Part shown: positions 11,991 to 23,892 of the stretch, one piece after another
Numbering within the stretch: the stretch's first letter is position 1
Layout: each line of letters starts with the position of its first letter
From: Tragulus kanchil
Lineage: Eukaryota; Chordata; Mammalia; Artiodactyla; Tragulidae
Direction: 5' to 3'
Assembly: GCA_022376925.1 (NCBI GenBank)
Contig: JAIOJX010000032.1
Location: 116,661,979 to 116,725,978, forward strand
Length of the DNA stretch: 64,000 nucleotides
Program-made: the position numbers and the translations under genes
The notes under the pieces: model-generated
Told to the model about the DNA's origin: nothing
What the model saw: only the letters and a program-made list of their open reading frames with translations
The model's database searches: none

Positions 11991-13202
11991 GACAGCAGAT
12001 CTAATACTTTGCATACTTCCTCCTAAATGACAGAGAAGTGAGAGTAAATAAAAATACCTCTGGCGGTGCCAGCCTCAGAGGCTGAGGAGAGCTGGAGGAG
12101 ATCGTGGCAGTGAGAAGATGCTGCGCTTTTGGTGTAAACTGGAATTCATTAGGGATCCTTTCTCAGACTCCAGTCAGAATTGAGAGTTCAGATAAGTGAG
12201 GCTGCCATTGCTGCTTTGAACACCTCAGAAAAAGAGAATGAATTTATCAGGGGTGAAAAAGAAGAGCTTGCTAGAAGCCAAAGAAAATAAGATGTACCAG
12301 GGTTCCTTCTCCTATCAAACACAAAGATACTCTGATGAGAAGTCCAGGGATCACTCTAAAGATCAAGGAGCCACCAAGTAGTCAAGTGAGAAGGAAGGAT
12401 GGTGGAAAGAGTGTAGTGCTTCCATTGGTAGTGAAACTCTTTACCTCAAGATTGGGACTTGAGCCCAAAACCCAATTTGGGACTCGAACCCACTCATGAG
12501 TGTGCATACACACACACACACACACACTCTACACACACACACACACACTCTGTCTCTCTCTCTCTGAAACTGGTAAGCCGACAGCACTGTCTGGTCATCA
12601 CAGTTGTGTTGGGATTCATGGTGTTGGTGCAGGTTACCTTAGCAACATGCCCGCTGCCTTTTTTGGCTTTTATTGTACAATCAGTACTATGAATTTTATG
12701 TTTGGAGTTTTGTGACTTTGTAGCATTTTAGATAAGTGTTGTGTTTGTAGTTTGTTGTGCAGAGTGAAAGAGTTCTGCTAAATAAGCCTATGATTTGAGT
12801 GAAAAAAGAGGGAGGGTGTGGGCACCCTAGATGATAGCAGTGTCTTCAGGAAGCTTCAGCAGATGATGAAAAGAAGGAAGAAAATGGCTCAGAAAAAGGA
12901 TTCTGCTTACAGAAGATCTAAGAATCAGGGAAAGCAACCAGAAATAAAAGACCATGTACTAAAGAAACAGTTGTACACTGTGTAAACAAAAGAAGACCGT
13001 CTTGAACTGAAAATTACATTTAAGACCTAGATTTTCCACCTCACTCACCAGAAATTCCTTTCAAATAGATGGTCCAGAAAAATGCAACACATTCTAAATA
13101 TAAACCAGAAATCAACATTAATCTTTGATACAAAAATGCAATGATTGTTACAAATGAGAACCAATTATTTTTGTCAGATGAAAAGACAATTTAAAAGTCC
13201 TT

Positions 13203-13415
13203 CTCACTTACTTCAGTCTACTCAGTAGTGCCCCACTCATTGCAACCCCAGGGGCTGTAATCTGCCAGGCTCCCCTGTCCACTGGGCTCCCCATGTGAAA
13301 ACAGTGGAATGGGTTGCCATTCCCTTCTTCAGGGAATCTTTCCAACCCAGGAGCCAAATCTGGGTCTCCGGCATTTCAGGTGGATTCTTTATCATCTGAA
13401 CCACCAAGAAAGGCC
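13203..13415 (-). mobile_element. Bov-tA-type SINE (repeated at 14306-14518)
   Basis: Antisense Bov-tA: GGAATGGGTTGCCATTCCC and CTTCAGGGAATCTTTCC, ending in TCTGAACCACCAAGAAAGG. The second copy lies in D5. Confidence 0.8.
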
Positions 13416-13852
13416 CCAAAAGACCCTAGCAGAGGAGAATTACAAAAGAAAAATCCAACCTGAATTTCAAAAACTTAAATAGGCAAATGTTGATATTGGG
13501 GAAGGGAGTCATAAGAAACAAAGACGCAAAAATTAAAAAATCGCCCAGCCAGAGGATTGTATAAAGTGTAGTTTACTTACTCAAACAGAAAATGGACTGA
13601 AGAGTACCTCAGAAATGAAGATTAAATTATAGTGTGTCAGTGAGGATAAATAAGATGGAAATATAATAAAGGATATAGAGAACAAAATGAAAAGAACTAA
13701 AGTAATGTTTCAAAATTAAAGAAATAGACTTAAAATTTTAGAGAAGACAGACAAGAAGTTTCAATAGATGTATAATTGGATTTTCTGAGGAAAAAACAAT
13801 CCACACAATGGAAAGGAACTACTTTTTCAAATCAATTAATCATTTTTATTTT

Positions 13853-14083
13853 TTTGGCTGTGCTTGGTCTTTGTTGCTGCAGTCTTTCTCTAGTTGCTCA
13901 GAGCCAGGGTTAGTTATAGTGCCCAGGATTCTCATCTCAGTTGTTTCTCTTCTTGCAGAGCACTGACTCTAGAGTGCGGGCTTAGAAGTTGTTGCCTCCA
14001 GGCATGTGGAACCTTGCCAGACCAGAGATCAAACACGTTGGCAGGCAGATTCTTGATCATTGGATGACCAGTGAAGTCCGGGG
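13853..14083 (-). mobile_element. CHR-type tRNA SINE (repeated at 14956-15186)
   Basis: Antisense CHR SINE starting at a T-rich tail (TTTTTATTTTTTTGGCTG), with CTAGTTGCTCAGAGCC and a degenerate B box (AGACCAGAGATCAAAC). The second copy lies in D5. Confidence 0.75.
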
Positions 14084-15223
14084 ACTAACAAAAAGACGCC
14101 CGTCTTGAACTGAAAATTACATTTAAGACCTAGATTTTCCACCTCACTCACCAGAAATTCCTTTCAAATAGATGGTCCAGAAAAATGCAACACATTCTAA
14201 ATATAAACCAGAAATCAACATTAATCTTTGATACAAAAATGCAATGATTGTTACAAATGAGAACCAATTATTTTTGTCAGATGAAAAGACAATTTAAAAG
14301 TCCTTCTCACTTACTTCAGTCTACTCAGTAGTGCCCCACTCATTGCAACCCCAGGGGCTGTAATCTGCCAGGCTCCCCTGTCCACTGGGCTCCCCATGTG
14401 AAAACAGTGGAATGGGTTGCCATTCCCTTCTTCAGGGAATCTTTCCAACCCAGGAGCCAAATCTGGGTCTCCGGCATTTCAGGTGGATTCTTTATCATCT
14501 GAACCACCAAGAAAGGCCCCAAAAGACCCTAGCAGAGGAGAATTACAAAAGAAAAATCCAACCTGAATTTCAAAAACTTAAATAGGCAAATGTTGATATT
14601 GGGGAAGGGAGTCATAAGAAACAAAGACGCAAAAATTAAAAAATCGCCCAGCCAGAGGATTGTATAAAGTGTAGTTTACTTACTCAAACAGAAAATGGAC
14701 TGAAGAGTACCTCAGAAATGAAGATTAAATTATAGTGTGTCAGTGAGGATAAATAAGATGGAAATATAATAAAGGATATAGAGAACAAAATGAAAAGAAC
14801 TAAAGTAATGTTTCAAAATTAAAGAAATAGACTTAAAATTTTAGAGAAGACAGACAAGAAGTTTCAATAGATGTATAATTGGATTTTCTGAGGAAAAAAC
14901 AATCCACACAATGGAAAGGAACTACTTTTTCAAATCAATTAATCATTTTTATTTTTTTGGCTGTGCTTGGTCTTTGTTGCTGCAGTCTTTCTCTAGTTGC
15001 TCAGAGCCAGGGTTAGTTATAGTGCCCAGGATTCTCATCTCAGTTGTTTCTCTTCTTGCAGAGCACTGACTCTAGAGTGCGGGCTTAGAAGTTGTTGCCT
15101 CCAGGCATGTGGAACCTTGCCAGACCAGAGATCAAACACGTTGGCAGGCAGATTCTTGATCATTGGATGACCAGTGAAGTCCGGGGACTAACTTTTAAAA
15201 TTCTAATTAAAAAAAAAAAATTT

Positions 15224-15517
15224 GGGGCTTCCCTGGTGGTCCAGTGAGTAAAGAGTCCACCTTGCAGTACAAGGGGCGCCGGTTCGATCCCTGGCCTGGG
15301 AAGATCCCACGTGCCGCGGAGAGGCTGAACCCGTGTGTCCAATTGTTGAGCCAGCACTCTGGGGCACATGCGCCTAGAGCAGATGCTCTGCAGCGAGAGC
15401 AGCCACTGTAATGGGAGGCCCACACAAGTCGAAGAATACAGATGGATGAATAATAAATAAATAAAAAATCAATAAAAAGAGGCCAAAATTTAAAAAAAAA
15501 GAAAGAAAGAAAAAAAA
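15224..15517 (+). mobile_element. CHR-derived tRNA SINE, tail type 1
   Basis: Nearly intact: GGGGCTTCCCTGGTGG, A box TGGTCCAGTGA, B box GGTTCGATCCC and GAAGATCCCACGTGCCGC. It ends with the AATAAAAAGAGGCCAAAA tail and A-rich sequence. Confidence 0.88.
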
Positions 15518-15639
15518 CGTTCTGACGTTGAATAGGATCCATCTGCATATATTTAAAAGGCACCACGTTTACCTAGAGAAGTCAACTTAGTACAATTAAC
15601 TGAGACTTATCCTCATACAATTCTTAAACTTAAAAAAAC

Positions 15640-16181
15640 TTGTCTTTTTAACCCTGAGTCAGCCAGGTGCAGTAGAATGGCTTTTGTGAACAGCACCCCC
15701 CAACCCTCCTGCGTGCAAACTGGTTATATGTTCCAGGAATCAACACTATCACCACCTAGCGGAGAACAAGAAGGCTCAGCTGATGTTGATTGTGCATGAT
15801 GTGGATTCCATTGAGCTTGTGTGGCAAGCTCCTGCCCGCCCTGTGCGGCAAGATGGACTTTCCCTACTGCATCCTAGGGGAAGGTCAGATTGGGGCGCCG
15901 GGTCCGCAGGAATACTTGTACCACCATGGCCTTCACACAAGTCAACTTGGAGAACGAGGGTGCCCTAGCTAAGCTGGTGGAAGGCATCAGGACCAATTAC
16001 AATGACATATGATGTGATCCATCCTCACTTGGAAGGCAGTGTCATGGAGCTGAAGGTAGTGGCTCGCATCACCAAGCTGAAAAAGGCAAAGGGCAAAGAG
16101 CTGGCCACCAAACTGAGCTGAGTGTACACTGTTGAGTTTTCTGTATATAAAAGATTCCCCTTCTTTAGAAAAAAAAAAAAA
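15640..16181 (+). pseudogene. RPL7A: RPL7A processed pseudogene (5' truncated)
   Basis: The sequence matches the C-terminal half of ribosomal protein L7a, a 60S subunit protein. Recognisable stretches are GINTITT, AQLMLIVHDVDSIELV, a [23 protein letters not shown] segment, and the tail IRTNYND to KGKELATKLS with a stop at about 16120. It needs several frame changes and has an in-frame stop after INTITT. It ends in a short 3' UTR and a poly(A) run (16169-16181) with no introns, so it is a retrocopy. The 5' half is missing or too decayed to see. Not expected to make protein. Confidence 0.88.
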
Positions 16182-16516
16182 TTCTTCCCTAAGCAAAAAT
16201 TTTTCCCCCTTTCCCCAAGCAGAAAGACTCAGTCATTTCACAAGTGGTAAAAAACAGTTTGGAATTATATTCTTGACATAAATAATGAGAAAAAAAGTGG
16301 AACAACACCTACATAAGAAAAGAAATTGTGGAACACTTTACCTATAACATCAAAGCAGTTGTAAAGCAGTTAAAAGCATTCAAGAAATTAGGGAATACTG
16401 TTCCCATTAGCTCTTCCTGAAAGGGGGATGACATTGAGTTGCAGAGAAGCAAAGTTTGCCTATGTTTTTGAAGTTCAGCTAGTATAATTTCAAACGTGAG
16501 TGTTAAAATTTTAAGA

Positions 16517-16860
16517 TGGGGCTTCCTTGGTAACTCAGTGGTGAAGAGTTTGCCTGTCGATGCAGGTGACACGGATTCGATCCCTGATTCAGGAAGATTC
16601 CACATGCTGCAGAGCAACTAAACCCAGTGGACCACAATTATTAAGCCTGTGCTCTAGAGCCTGGGAGCCCCAACTATTGAGCCCATGTGCCCCAACTACT
16701 GAAGCCCATTTGCCCTAGAGCCTGAGTTCCACAACAAGAGAAGTCACCACAACAAGAAGGCTGCTCACCTCAACTAGAGAGTAGTCCACACTCCCTGCAA
16801 CTAAAGAGCCTGTGGCAGCAATGAAAAGCCAGAATAGCCACAAAACAAAAAGAGTTAAAA
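16517..16860 (+). mobile_element. CHR-2-type tRNA SINE (repeated at 17667-18010)
   Basis: Long CHR form: GGGGCTTCCTTGGTAACTCA head, B box GATTCGATCCC, then the family's repeated CCCAACTA-type triplets and CAACAAGAGAAGTCACCAC, with an AAACAAAACAAAAC tail. Confidence 0.85.
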
Positions 16861-16959
16861 AAAAACAAAACAAAACAAAACTTTAAGATGTGAAATATAG
16901 TTGCCAAGTTAGTGACAATACAATATATACAAAAGAAAGGAATTAAGCATGCCATAAGT

Positions 16960-17580
16960 CAACTAAATACAAAAGGAGACAGTGATAAAGGAGATGAGGG
17001 ACAAAAAACTCTATGAAGCATATAGACAAGAACAAACAGTGAAGTGGTAGAAGTGAACTTCTCCTTGTCAGTAATTACTTTCACTGATCAAAAACACCAA
17101 GGACAGAGGTTGGTAGAATAAAATTAAAAAACAAAAAAACATGATCCAACTGGATGCTGTCTACCAGAGAATCTGTTTAGATCCAAGGACATAGACAGGT
17201 TAACAGCAAAAGAACAGAAAAGATAGTCCCCACGAATAGAGAGTAGAAGTTGCTATACTGATAGTAGACTTAAATCAAAACAATTTACAAGAGACAAAGC
17301 ACACAATACTATATATTTTTAAAAAAAGATTCAATACAACAAAAAGGTAATATAATTACAAACATTTAAATATATAATAACAGACCATCAAAGGATATAA
17401 AGAAAAAACTAAAGGAAATGAAGGAAGAAACAGTCCTGAAATAATAGAGCTGAAGAAATCAATATCCCACTCCCAATGATGGATAGAACCAGACAGAAGT
17501 TAAGAGAACCTGAACAACACAAAAACCCAATCGGTTTTCATGATTCTAACCAACAACAGAATAGACATTCTTCCCATCTT
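16960..17580 (+). mobile_element. L1 ORF2-derived fragment (repeated at 18110-18730)
   Basis: A-rich, heavily decayed sense-strand L1 with phrases typical of the ORF2 5' half (GATAAAGGAGATGAGGGAC, ATAGAGCTGAAGAAATCAA). No open frame survives. Confidence 0.55.
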
Positions 17581-18859
17581 CACAGGGAAAATTCTCTAAT
17601 ACACACGATTTAGGAAACCACAAATCAAGTTCAGCTATAATTTCCGTGAGTGTTAAAATTTTAAGATGGGGCTTCCTTGGTAACTCAGTGGTGAAGAGTT
17701 TGCCTGTCGATGCAGGTGACACGGATTCGATCCCTGATTCAGGAAGATTCCACATGCTGCAGAGCAACTAAACCCAGTGGACCACAATTATTAAGCCTGT
17801 GCTCTAGAGCCTGGGAGCCCCAACTATTGAGCCCATGTGCCCCAACTACTGAAGCCCATTTGCCCTAGAGCCTGAGTTCCACAACAAGAGAAGTCACCAC
17901 AACAAGAAGGCTGCTCACCTCAACTAGAGAGTAGTCCACACTCCCTGCAACTAAAGAGCCTGTGGCAGCAATGAAAAGCCAGAATAGCCACAAAACAAAA
18001 AGAGTTAAAAAAAAACAAAACAAAACAAAACTTTAAGATGTGAAATATAGTTGCCAAGTTAGTGACAATACAATATATACAAAAGAAAGGAATTAAGCAT
18101 GCCATAAGTCAACTAAATACAAAAGGAGACAGTGATAAAGGAGATGAGGGACAAAAAACTCTATGAAGCATATAGACAAGAACAAACAGTGAAGTGGTAG
18201 AAGTGAACTTCTCCTTGTCAGTAATTACTTTCACTGATCAAAAACACCAAGGACAGAGGTTGGTAGAATAAAATTAAAAAACAAAAAAACATGATCCAAC
18301 TGGATGCTGTCTACCAGAGAATCTGTTTAGATCCAAGGACATAGACAGGTTAACAGCAAAAGAACAGAAAAGATAGTCCCCACGAATAGAGAGTAGAAGT
18401 TGCTATACTGATAGTAGACTTAAATCAAAACAATTTACAAGAGACAAAGCACACAATACTATATATTTTTAAAAAAAGATTCAATACAACAAAAAGGTAA
18501 TATAATTACAAACATTTAAATATATAATAACAGACCATCAAAGGATATAAAGAAAAAACTAAAGGAAATGAAGGAAGAAACAGTCCTGAAATAATAGAGC
18601 TGAAGAAATCAATATCCCACTCCCAATGATGGATAGAACCAGACAGAAGTTAAGAGAACCTGAACAACACAAAAACCCAATCGGTTTTCATGATTCTAAC
18701 CAACAACAGAATAGACATTCTTCCCATCTTCACAGGGAAAATTCTCTAATACACACGATTTAGGAAACCACAAATCAATTCTCAATAGATTCTTTTAATG
18801 ATGGATAAAGTTACCAAGTATTTTCTCTCTAATTATAATAAAGTGAAGTTAAAGTCAAT

Positions 18860-19020
18860 AACAAAGGAATCCTGCAGGGGTGCTGTGTGACAGCCTGGAG
18901 GGGTGAGATGGGGGAACTGGGAGGGGAGTGGAGGAGGGAGGGACCAGGGATATACATATGACTAATCTGGGATTATACATAATCTGTAAACAACAAAACT
19001 CTGCAAAAATAAAAAGTAAA
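18860..19020 (+). mobile_element. L1 3' end
   Basis: ACAGCCTGGAGGGGTGAGAT, a G-rich block, then GACTAATCTGGGATTATACA and ACAACAAAACTCTGC into an A-rich tail: the layout of a ruminant L1 3' UTR. Confidence 0.6.
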
Positions 19021-19214
19021 ATAAAAGAAGAAAAACTGTAAAATTCACAAAATTGTGTGAACTAAACAATCAATGCATCAAGTAAGAAATAAAATCAAAA
19101 AGCAGAAATAAAATGCTTAGAGATAAATGAAAATGAAAAATATACTGTTTTCATTTGCATGATAATGAAAGTACACAATGAAAAGATGAAAACTTATGGG
19201 ATGTAATGAAACCA

Positions 19215-19972
19215 GTACTTCTGTTGTTGTTCAGTTGCTCAGTCATGTCTGACTCTTTGTGATCCCATGGACTGCAGCATGACAGGATTCCCCGTCCATC
19301 ACCATGTCCAAGAGATTGCTCAAACTCATGTCCATTGAGTCAGTGTTGCCATCCAACCATCTCATTCTCCGTCACCTCCTTCTCCTGTCTTCAATCTTTC
19401 CCAGCATCAGAGTCTTTTCCAATAAGTCAGCCCTTCCCATCAGGTGGGCAAAGTACTGGCGCTTCAGCTTCAGCATCAGTCCTTCCAGTGAATATTCAGG
19501 GTTGATTTCCCTCAAGATTGACTGGTTTGAGCTCCTTACTGCCCAAGGGACCTTCAAGAGTCTTATCCAACACCACAATTTGAAAATATCAGTTCTTCAG
19601 CACTCAGCCTTTTTTATGGTCCAACGCCCACATCCATACTGGAAAAATCACAGCTTTGATTATATGAACTTTTGTAGGCAAAGTAATGTCTCTGCTTTTT
19701 AATACACTATCTAGGTTTATCATGACTTTTATTCCATGGAGCAAAGTCTCTTTAATTTCATGCCTGCAGTTACTGTCCACAGTGATTTTGGAGCCTGAGA
19801 AAATAAAGTTTGTCACTGTTTGCATAGTTTCCCCATCTATTTGCCATGAAGTGATGAGACCTGGTGCCATGATGGTTTTTGACTGTTGAGTTTTAAGCCA
19901 GCTTTTTCACTCTCCTCTTTCACCTTCATCAAGAGACTCTTTAATTCCTCTTCACTTTCTGCAATAAGGATG
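19215..19972 (-). mobile_element. BovB LINE, 3' part (reverse transcriptase C-terminus)
   Basis: Antisense BovB 3' end beginning GTTGTTCAGTTGCTCAGTC, followed by decayed C-terminal coding sequence. Minus-strand frames at 19372-19578, 19604-19870 and 19837-20094 show the family motifs SWQIDGET, SRDITLPTK and EEELKSLLMKVKEE. Stops and frameshifts separate them. The element is cut at 19972 by the PRKD3 retrocopy and resumes at 22028. Confidence 0.88.
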
Positions 19973-22027
19973 TCAGGGAGCAAGGGGCACCTGTGGCGGG
20001 AGGGATCCTGTGAGGTGCGTGAAGTCTCGCTGACACCTGGTCCAGGATCCAGACGGTGGCAGATGCGGAGTTTCTCAGGACTTGCCGAACCCACCTCTGC
20101 TACCTACATTTCAGAAAGCATCAGCCTTTCTCGGTGGAAGTGTTCATCAAGTGGAGTATACCTGTACTGTTTTAAAAAGCTTTGTGCTTAATCCCGGAAA
20201 AATTTACCCCTCCAAAATGAAAATGAGGACACGCGAGAAGATGATTTAAAGTATGGATATTTGAGAAAGTATCCCATTAGATCAATGAACTGAAGGGTAC
20301 ATACTTAAGATTAATCCTAAACACTTTCTAATTTTTCATCCAGGAAGATATTATTTTGACAAAAAGAGAACTTTTATTCATTATGTATTTTCTGAAATTA
20401 ACAAAGAGAGACAAGAATAGATTTAGAAGACAGATGGAGATGTTGAGTAAACAAACCAAAGCCAACCCTCTTCTGATGAGGATAATTCAGTGATGCTAAA
20501 TCCTTCCCAAAAACCTGGTTGGGGTCCTAATGACAAAACTCTTTCTGGATGGGCTGATATGAAGGGAAGTGGGACCTTTTGTGTAGTCAACACACAGCTG
20601 TCAAACTTGCCATTATCAGCATGAGCAGCTTAAAAGAGGAAATAAAGAAGCTTTTGACTAAATCCAAAAGTCCAGTCATTTTTCTACCGATGTGATTTTA
20701 AGGCCTCTTCATAACCATTGAAGAAGAATTGACACCTGTTTTAAAAGATTAAAGGAAGACAGATGTCTGCAAACAATTCTCCTCCGCCAACCCAGAAGTC
20801 TGCTGTGCTTCCAGCTCCTTCTCTGTGTTCAAGTCCTAAAATAGGACTCTGCACAACTCTCTAATGGAAGCTTCAGTGTGCCGTCACTCACCAACTCCAG
20901 AGGCTCTGTGCATATAGTCTCATTTCTGCTGCAGATCAGCCTTACATGGGAGAGTATTACCATTGAAGCCCAGAAACTGTCTTTATCTGCTGTCAAGGAC
21001 CTTATGTGCTCCACTGTTTATCAGAAGTTTCTGGAGTGTGGATTCTTTGGCATGTATGACAAAATTTTCTTTTGCCATGATGTGAACTCAGAAAATATTC
21101 TGCAGCCAATTACCTCAGCAGATGAAACACATGAAGGAGACTTAGTAGAAATTGTTCTTTCAGCTTTGGCCACAGTAGAAGACTTCCAGATTTGTACACA
21201 TACTCTCCACGTGCGTTCTTACAGAGCGCCTACATTCTGTTATTACTATGGTGAGATGCTCTGGGGATTGGTACGTCAGGGACTGAAATGTGCAAGTTGT
21301 GGATTAAATTATCATAAACAATGTGCCTTTAAGATTCCAAATAACTGTAGCGGTGTAAGAGGCATCCATCTAATGTGTCCTTTCCAGGGCATGGCCTCTC
21401 AGTTCCAAGACCCCTGCAGACTGATTACATAGCCCTTCCTACCAAAGAGTCACATGTTCACCAAGAACCTAGCAAGAGAATTCCTTCTTGGAATAGTTGC
21501 CCAATCTGGATGGAAAAGATAGTCATGTGCAGGGTCAAAGTCCCTCACACGTTTGCTGTTCACTCTTACACCCATCCCATGATATGTCAGAACTGCAAGC
21601 GGTTACCAAAAGGCCTCTTTTGCCAGGGACTGGAGTGTAAAGATTGTAAATTCAACTGCCATAAATGCTGTGCAACAAAAAGTACCAAGAGACTGCCTTG
21701 GAGAGGTCACTTTCAATGGAGAACCATCTGCTCTGGGAACAGATACAGATGTAGATATACTGATGGACATTGGTAGAAGTGACATGAACAGTGATGGTAG
21801 CCAGGGCTTGGATGACACAGAAGAGGCATCACATTTATGAAAATAAATAAATGAAGGACCAATAAAAGAGGCCAAAATTTAAAAAGAAAAGCAGGAAAAA
21901 AAAGAATAATTGTTAGAAACATTGATAATGTACAAAGTAGTCTATAATGACACTATTTAGTACATTTTCAATTTTTATTATATCCCACCTTTTGTAAATA
22001 TCCTGATAATAAAATGTATTTCCATAA
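19973..22027 (+). pseudogene. PRKD3: PRKD3 processed pseudogene with internal deletion
   Basis: Retrocopy of protein kinase D3. GC-rich 5' UTR sequence begins at 19973 and the start codon of the old reading frame is at 20763 (MSANNSPP), but a stop follows after 33 codons. Frames then shift at least twice. Visible parts are the N-terminal region ([20 protein letters not shown]), C1a ([14 protein letters not shown] to [11 protein letters not shown]) and C1b (HTFAVHSYTHPMICQNCK to FNCHKCC). In C1a a zinc-binding Cys is Tyr (FCYYYGE for FCDYCGE). Coding sequence stops near 21833; the PH and kinase regions are absent. A type 1 SINE tail follows (21836-21900), then an A/T-rich end resembling a 3' UTR with AATAAA near 22007. 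The 10-base AATAAGGATG at 19963-19972 and 22028-22037 is the target-site duplication within BovB. Confidence 0.85.
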
Positions 22028-23892
22028 AATAAGGATGATACCATCTGCATATCTGAGGCTATTGATATTTTGCCCCAAAATCTTGATTCCAGCTTGTGCT
22101 TCATCCAGTATTTTGAATGACATACTCTGCACATAAATTAAATAAGCAGAGTGACAATATACAGCCTTGATGTATTCCTTTCCCAATTTGGAACCAGTCT
22201 GCTGTTTCATGTCTGGTTCTAACTGTTGCTTCTTGACCTGCATACAGGTTTCACAGGAGGCAGGTAAGGTGGTCTGATATTCCCATTTCTTTAAGAATTT
22301 AAGTTTGTTGTGATCTGCAGTCAAAGACTTTAGCGTAGTCAATGAAGAAGGAGTATATATTTTTCTGGAATTCTGGAATGTTGGCCATTTGACCTCTGGT
22401 TCCTCTACCTTTCTAAATCTAGCTTGTACATCTGTAAGTTCTTGTTTCATATACTGTTGAAGCCTAGCTTGAAAGATTTTGAGCATTAATTTGCTAGTAT
22501 ATAAAATGAGGGCAATTGTGCAGTAGTTTGAACATTTCTTTGGCATTCCTCTTCTTTGGGATTGCAATGAAAACTGACCTTTTTCAGTCCTGAGGCCACT
22601 GCTAAGTTTACCTAATTTGCTGTCATTGAATGTAGCACTTTAACAGCATCATCTTTTAAGATTTGAAATAGCTCAGGTGAAATTCCATCACCTCCACTAG
22701 CTTTGCTTGTAGTCATACTTCCTTAGGCCCACTGGACTTTTCACAGTTTAGGATGTCTGGCTTTAGGTAAGTGATCACACCATGTGGTTATCCCAGTCAT
22801 TAAAAATTTTTTTTTTTTTTTTTCTTTGCAGGGAAATGAGAATATACTGATGGACATTGGTAGAAGTGACATGAACAGTGATGGTAGCCAGGTCTTGGAT
22901 GACACAGAAGAGGCATCACATTTATGAAAATAAATAAATGAAGGACCAATAAAAGAGGCCAAAATTTAAAAAGAAAAGCAGGAAAAAAAAGAATAATTGT
23001 TAGAAACATTGATAATGTACAAAGTAGTCTATAATGACACTATTTAGTACATTTTAAATTTTTTATTATATCCCACCTTTTGTAAATATCCTGATAATAA
23101 AATGTATTTCCATAAAATAAGGATGATACCATCTGCATATCTAAGGCTATTGATATTTTGCCCCAAAATCTTGATTCCAGCTTGTGCTTCATCCAGTATT
23201 TTGAATGACATACTCTGCACATAAATTAAATAAGCAGAGTGACAATATACAGCCTTGATGTATTCCTTTCCCAATTTGGAACCAGTCTGCTGTTTCATGT
23301 CTGGTTCTAACTGTTGCTTCTTGACCTGCATACAGGTTTCACAGGAGGCAGGTAAGGTGGTCTGATATTCCCATTTCTTTAAGAATTTAAGTTTGTTGTG
23401 ATCTGCAGTCAAAGACTTTAGCGTAGTCAATGAAGAAGGAGTATATATTTTTCTGGAATTCTGGAATGTTGGCCATTTGACCTCTGGTTCCTCTACCTTT
23501 CTAAATCTAGCTTGTACATCTGTAAGTTCTTGTTTCATATACTGTTGAAGCCTAGCTTGAAAGATTTTGAGCATTAATTTGCTAGTATATAAAATGAGGG
23601 CAATTGTGCAGTAGTTTGAACATTTCTTTGGCATTCCTCTTCTTTGGGATTGCAATGAAAACTGACCTTTTTCAGTCCTGAGGCCACTGCTAAGTTTACC
23701 TAATTTGCTGTCATTGAATGTAGCACTTTAACAGCATCATCTTTTAAGATTTGAAATAGCTCAGGTGAAATTCCATCACCTCCACTAGCTTTGCTTGTAG
23801 TCATACTTCCTTAGGCCCACTGGACTTTTCACAGTTTAGGATGTCTGGCTTTAGGTAAGTGATCACACCATGTGGTTATCCCAGTCATTAAA
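21755..23892. repeat. Direct tandem duplication D7 (21755-22841 / 22842-23892)
   Basis: Offset 1087, drifting by a few bases. The junction (22806-22841) is a long T-run plus about 16 unplaced bases. It splits the PRKD3 pseudogene end and BovB. Confidence 0.9.

Larger units (their letters stand above)
10894..13065. repeat. Direct tandem duplication D4 (10894-11990 / 11991-13065)
   Basis: Offset about 1097 falling to 1093 and less because of a four-base loss near 12027 and a shorter CA tract. It overlaps D3, so 9863-10180 occurs three times (also at 10894 and 11991). The chain of overlaps looks like serial short contigs. Confidence 0.9.
12986..15192. repeat. Direct tandem duplication D5 (12986-14088 / 14089-15192)
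   Basis: Offset 1103. The ragged join is visible at 14088-14100, where the second copy starts with a scrambled AAAAAGACGCC for AGAAGACCGT. It overlaps D4, giving three copies of the stretch at 12998. Confidence 0.92.
16471..18778. repeat. Direct tandem duplication D6 (16471-17626 / 17627-18778)
   Basis: Offset 1156 at the start and 1150 later; the second copy begins with a six-base loss at 17637-17645. Contains one CHR SINE and L1 sequence per copy. Confidence 0.92.

Noticed and set aside
22806..22841. Poly-T then TTTCTTTGCAG as a splice acceptor before PRKD3-like sequence
   Set aside because: It sits exactly on the D7 junction and is followed by a repeated pseudogene fragment, so it is most likely a join artefact.
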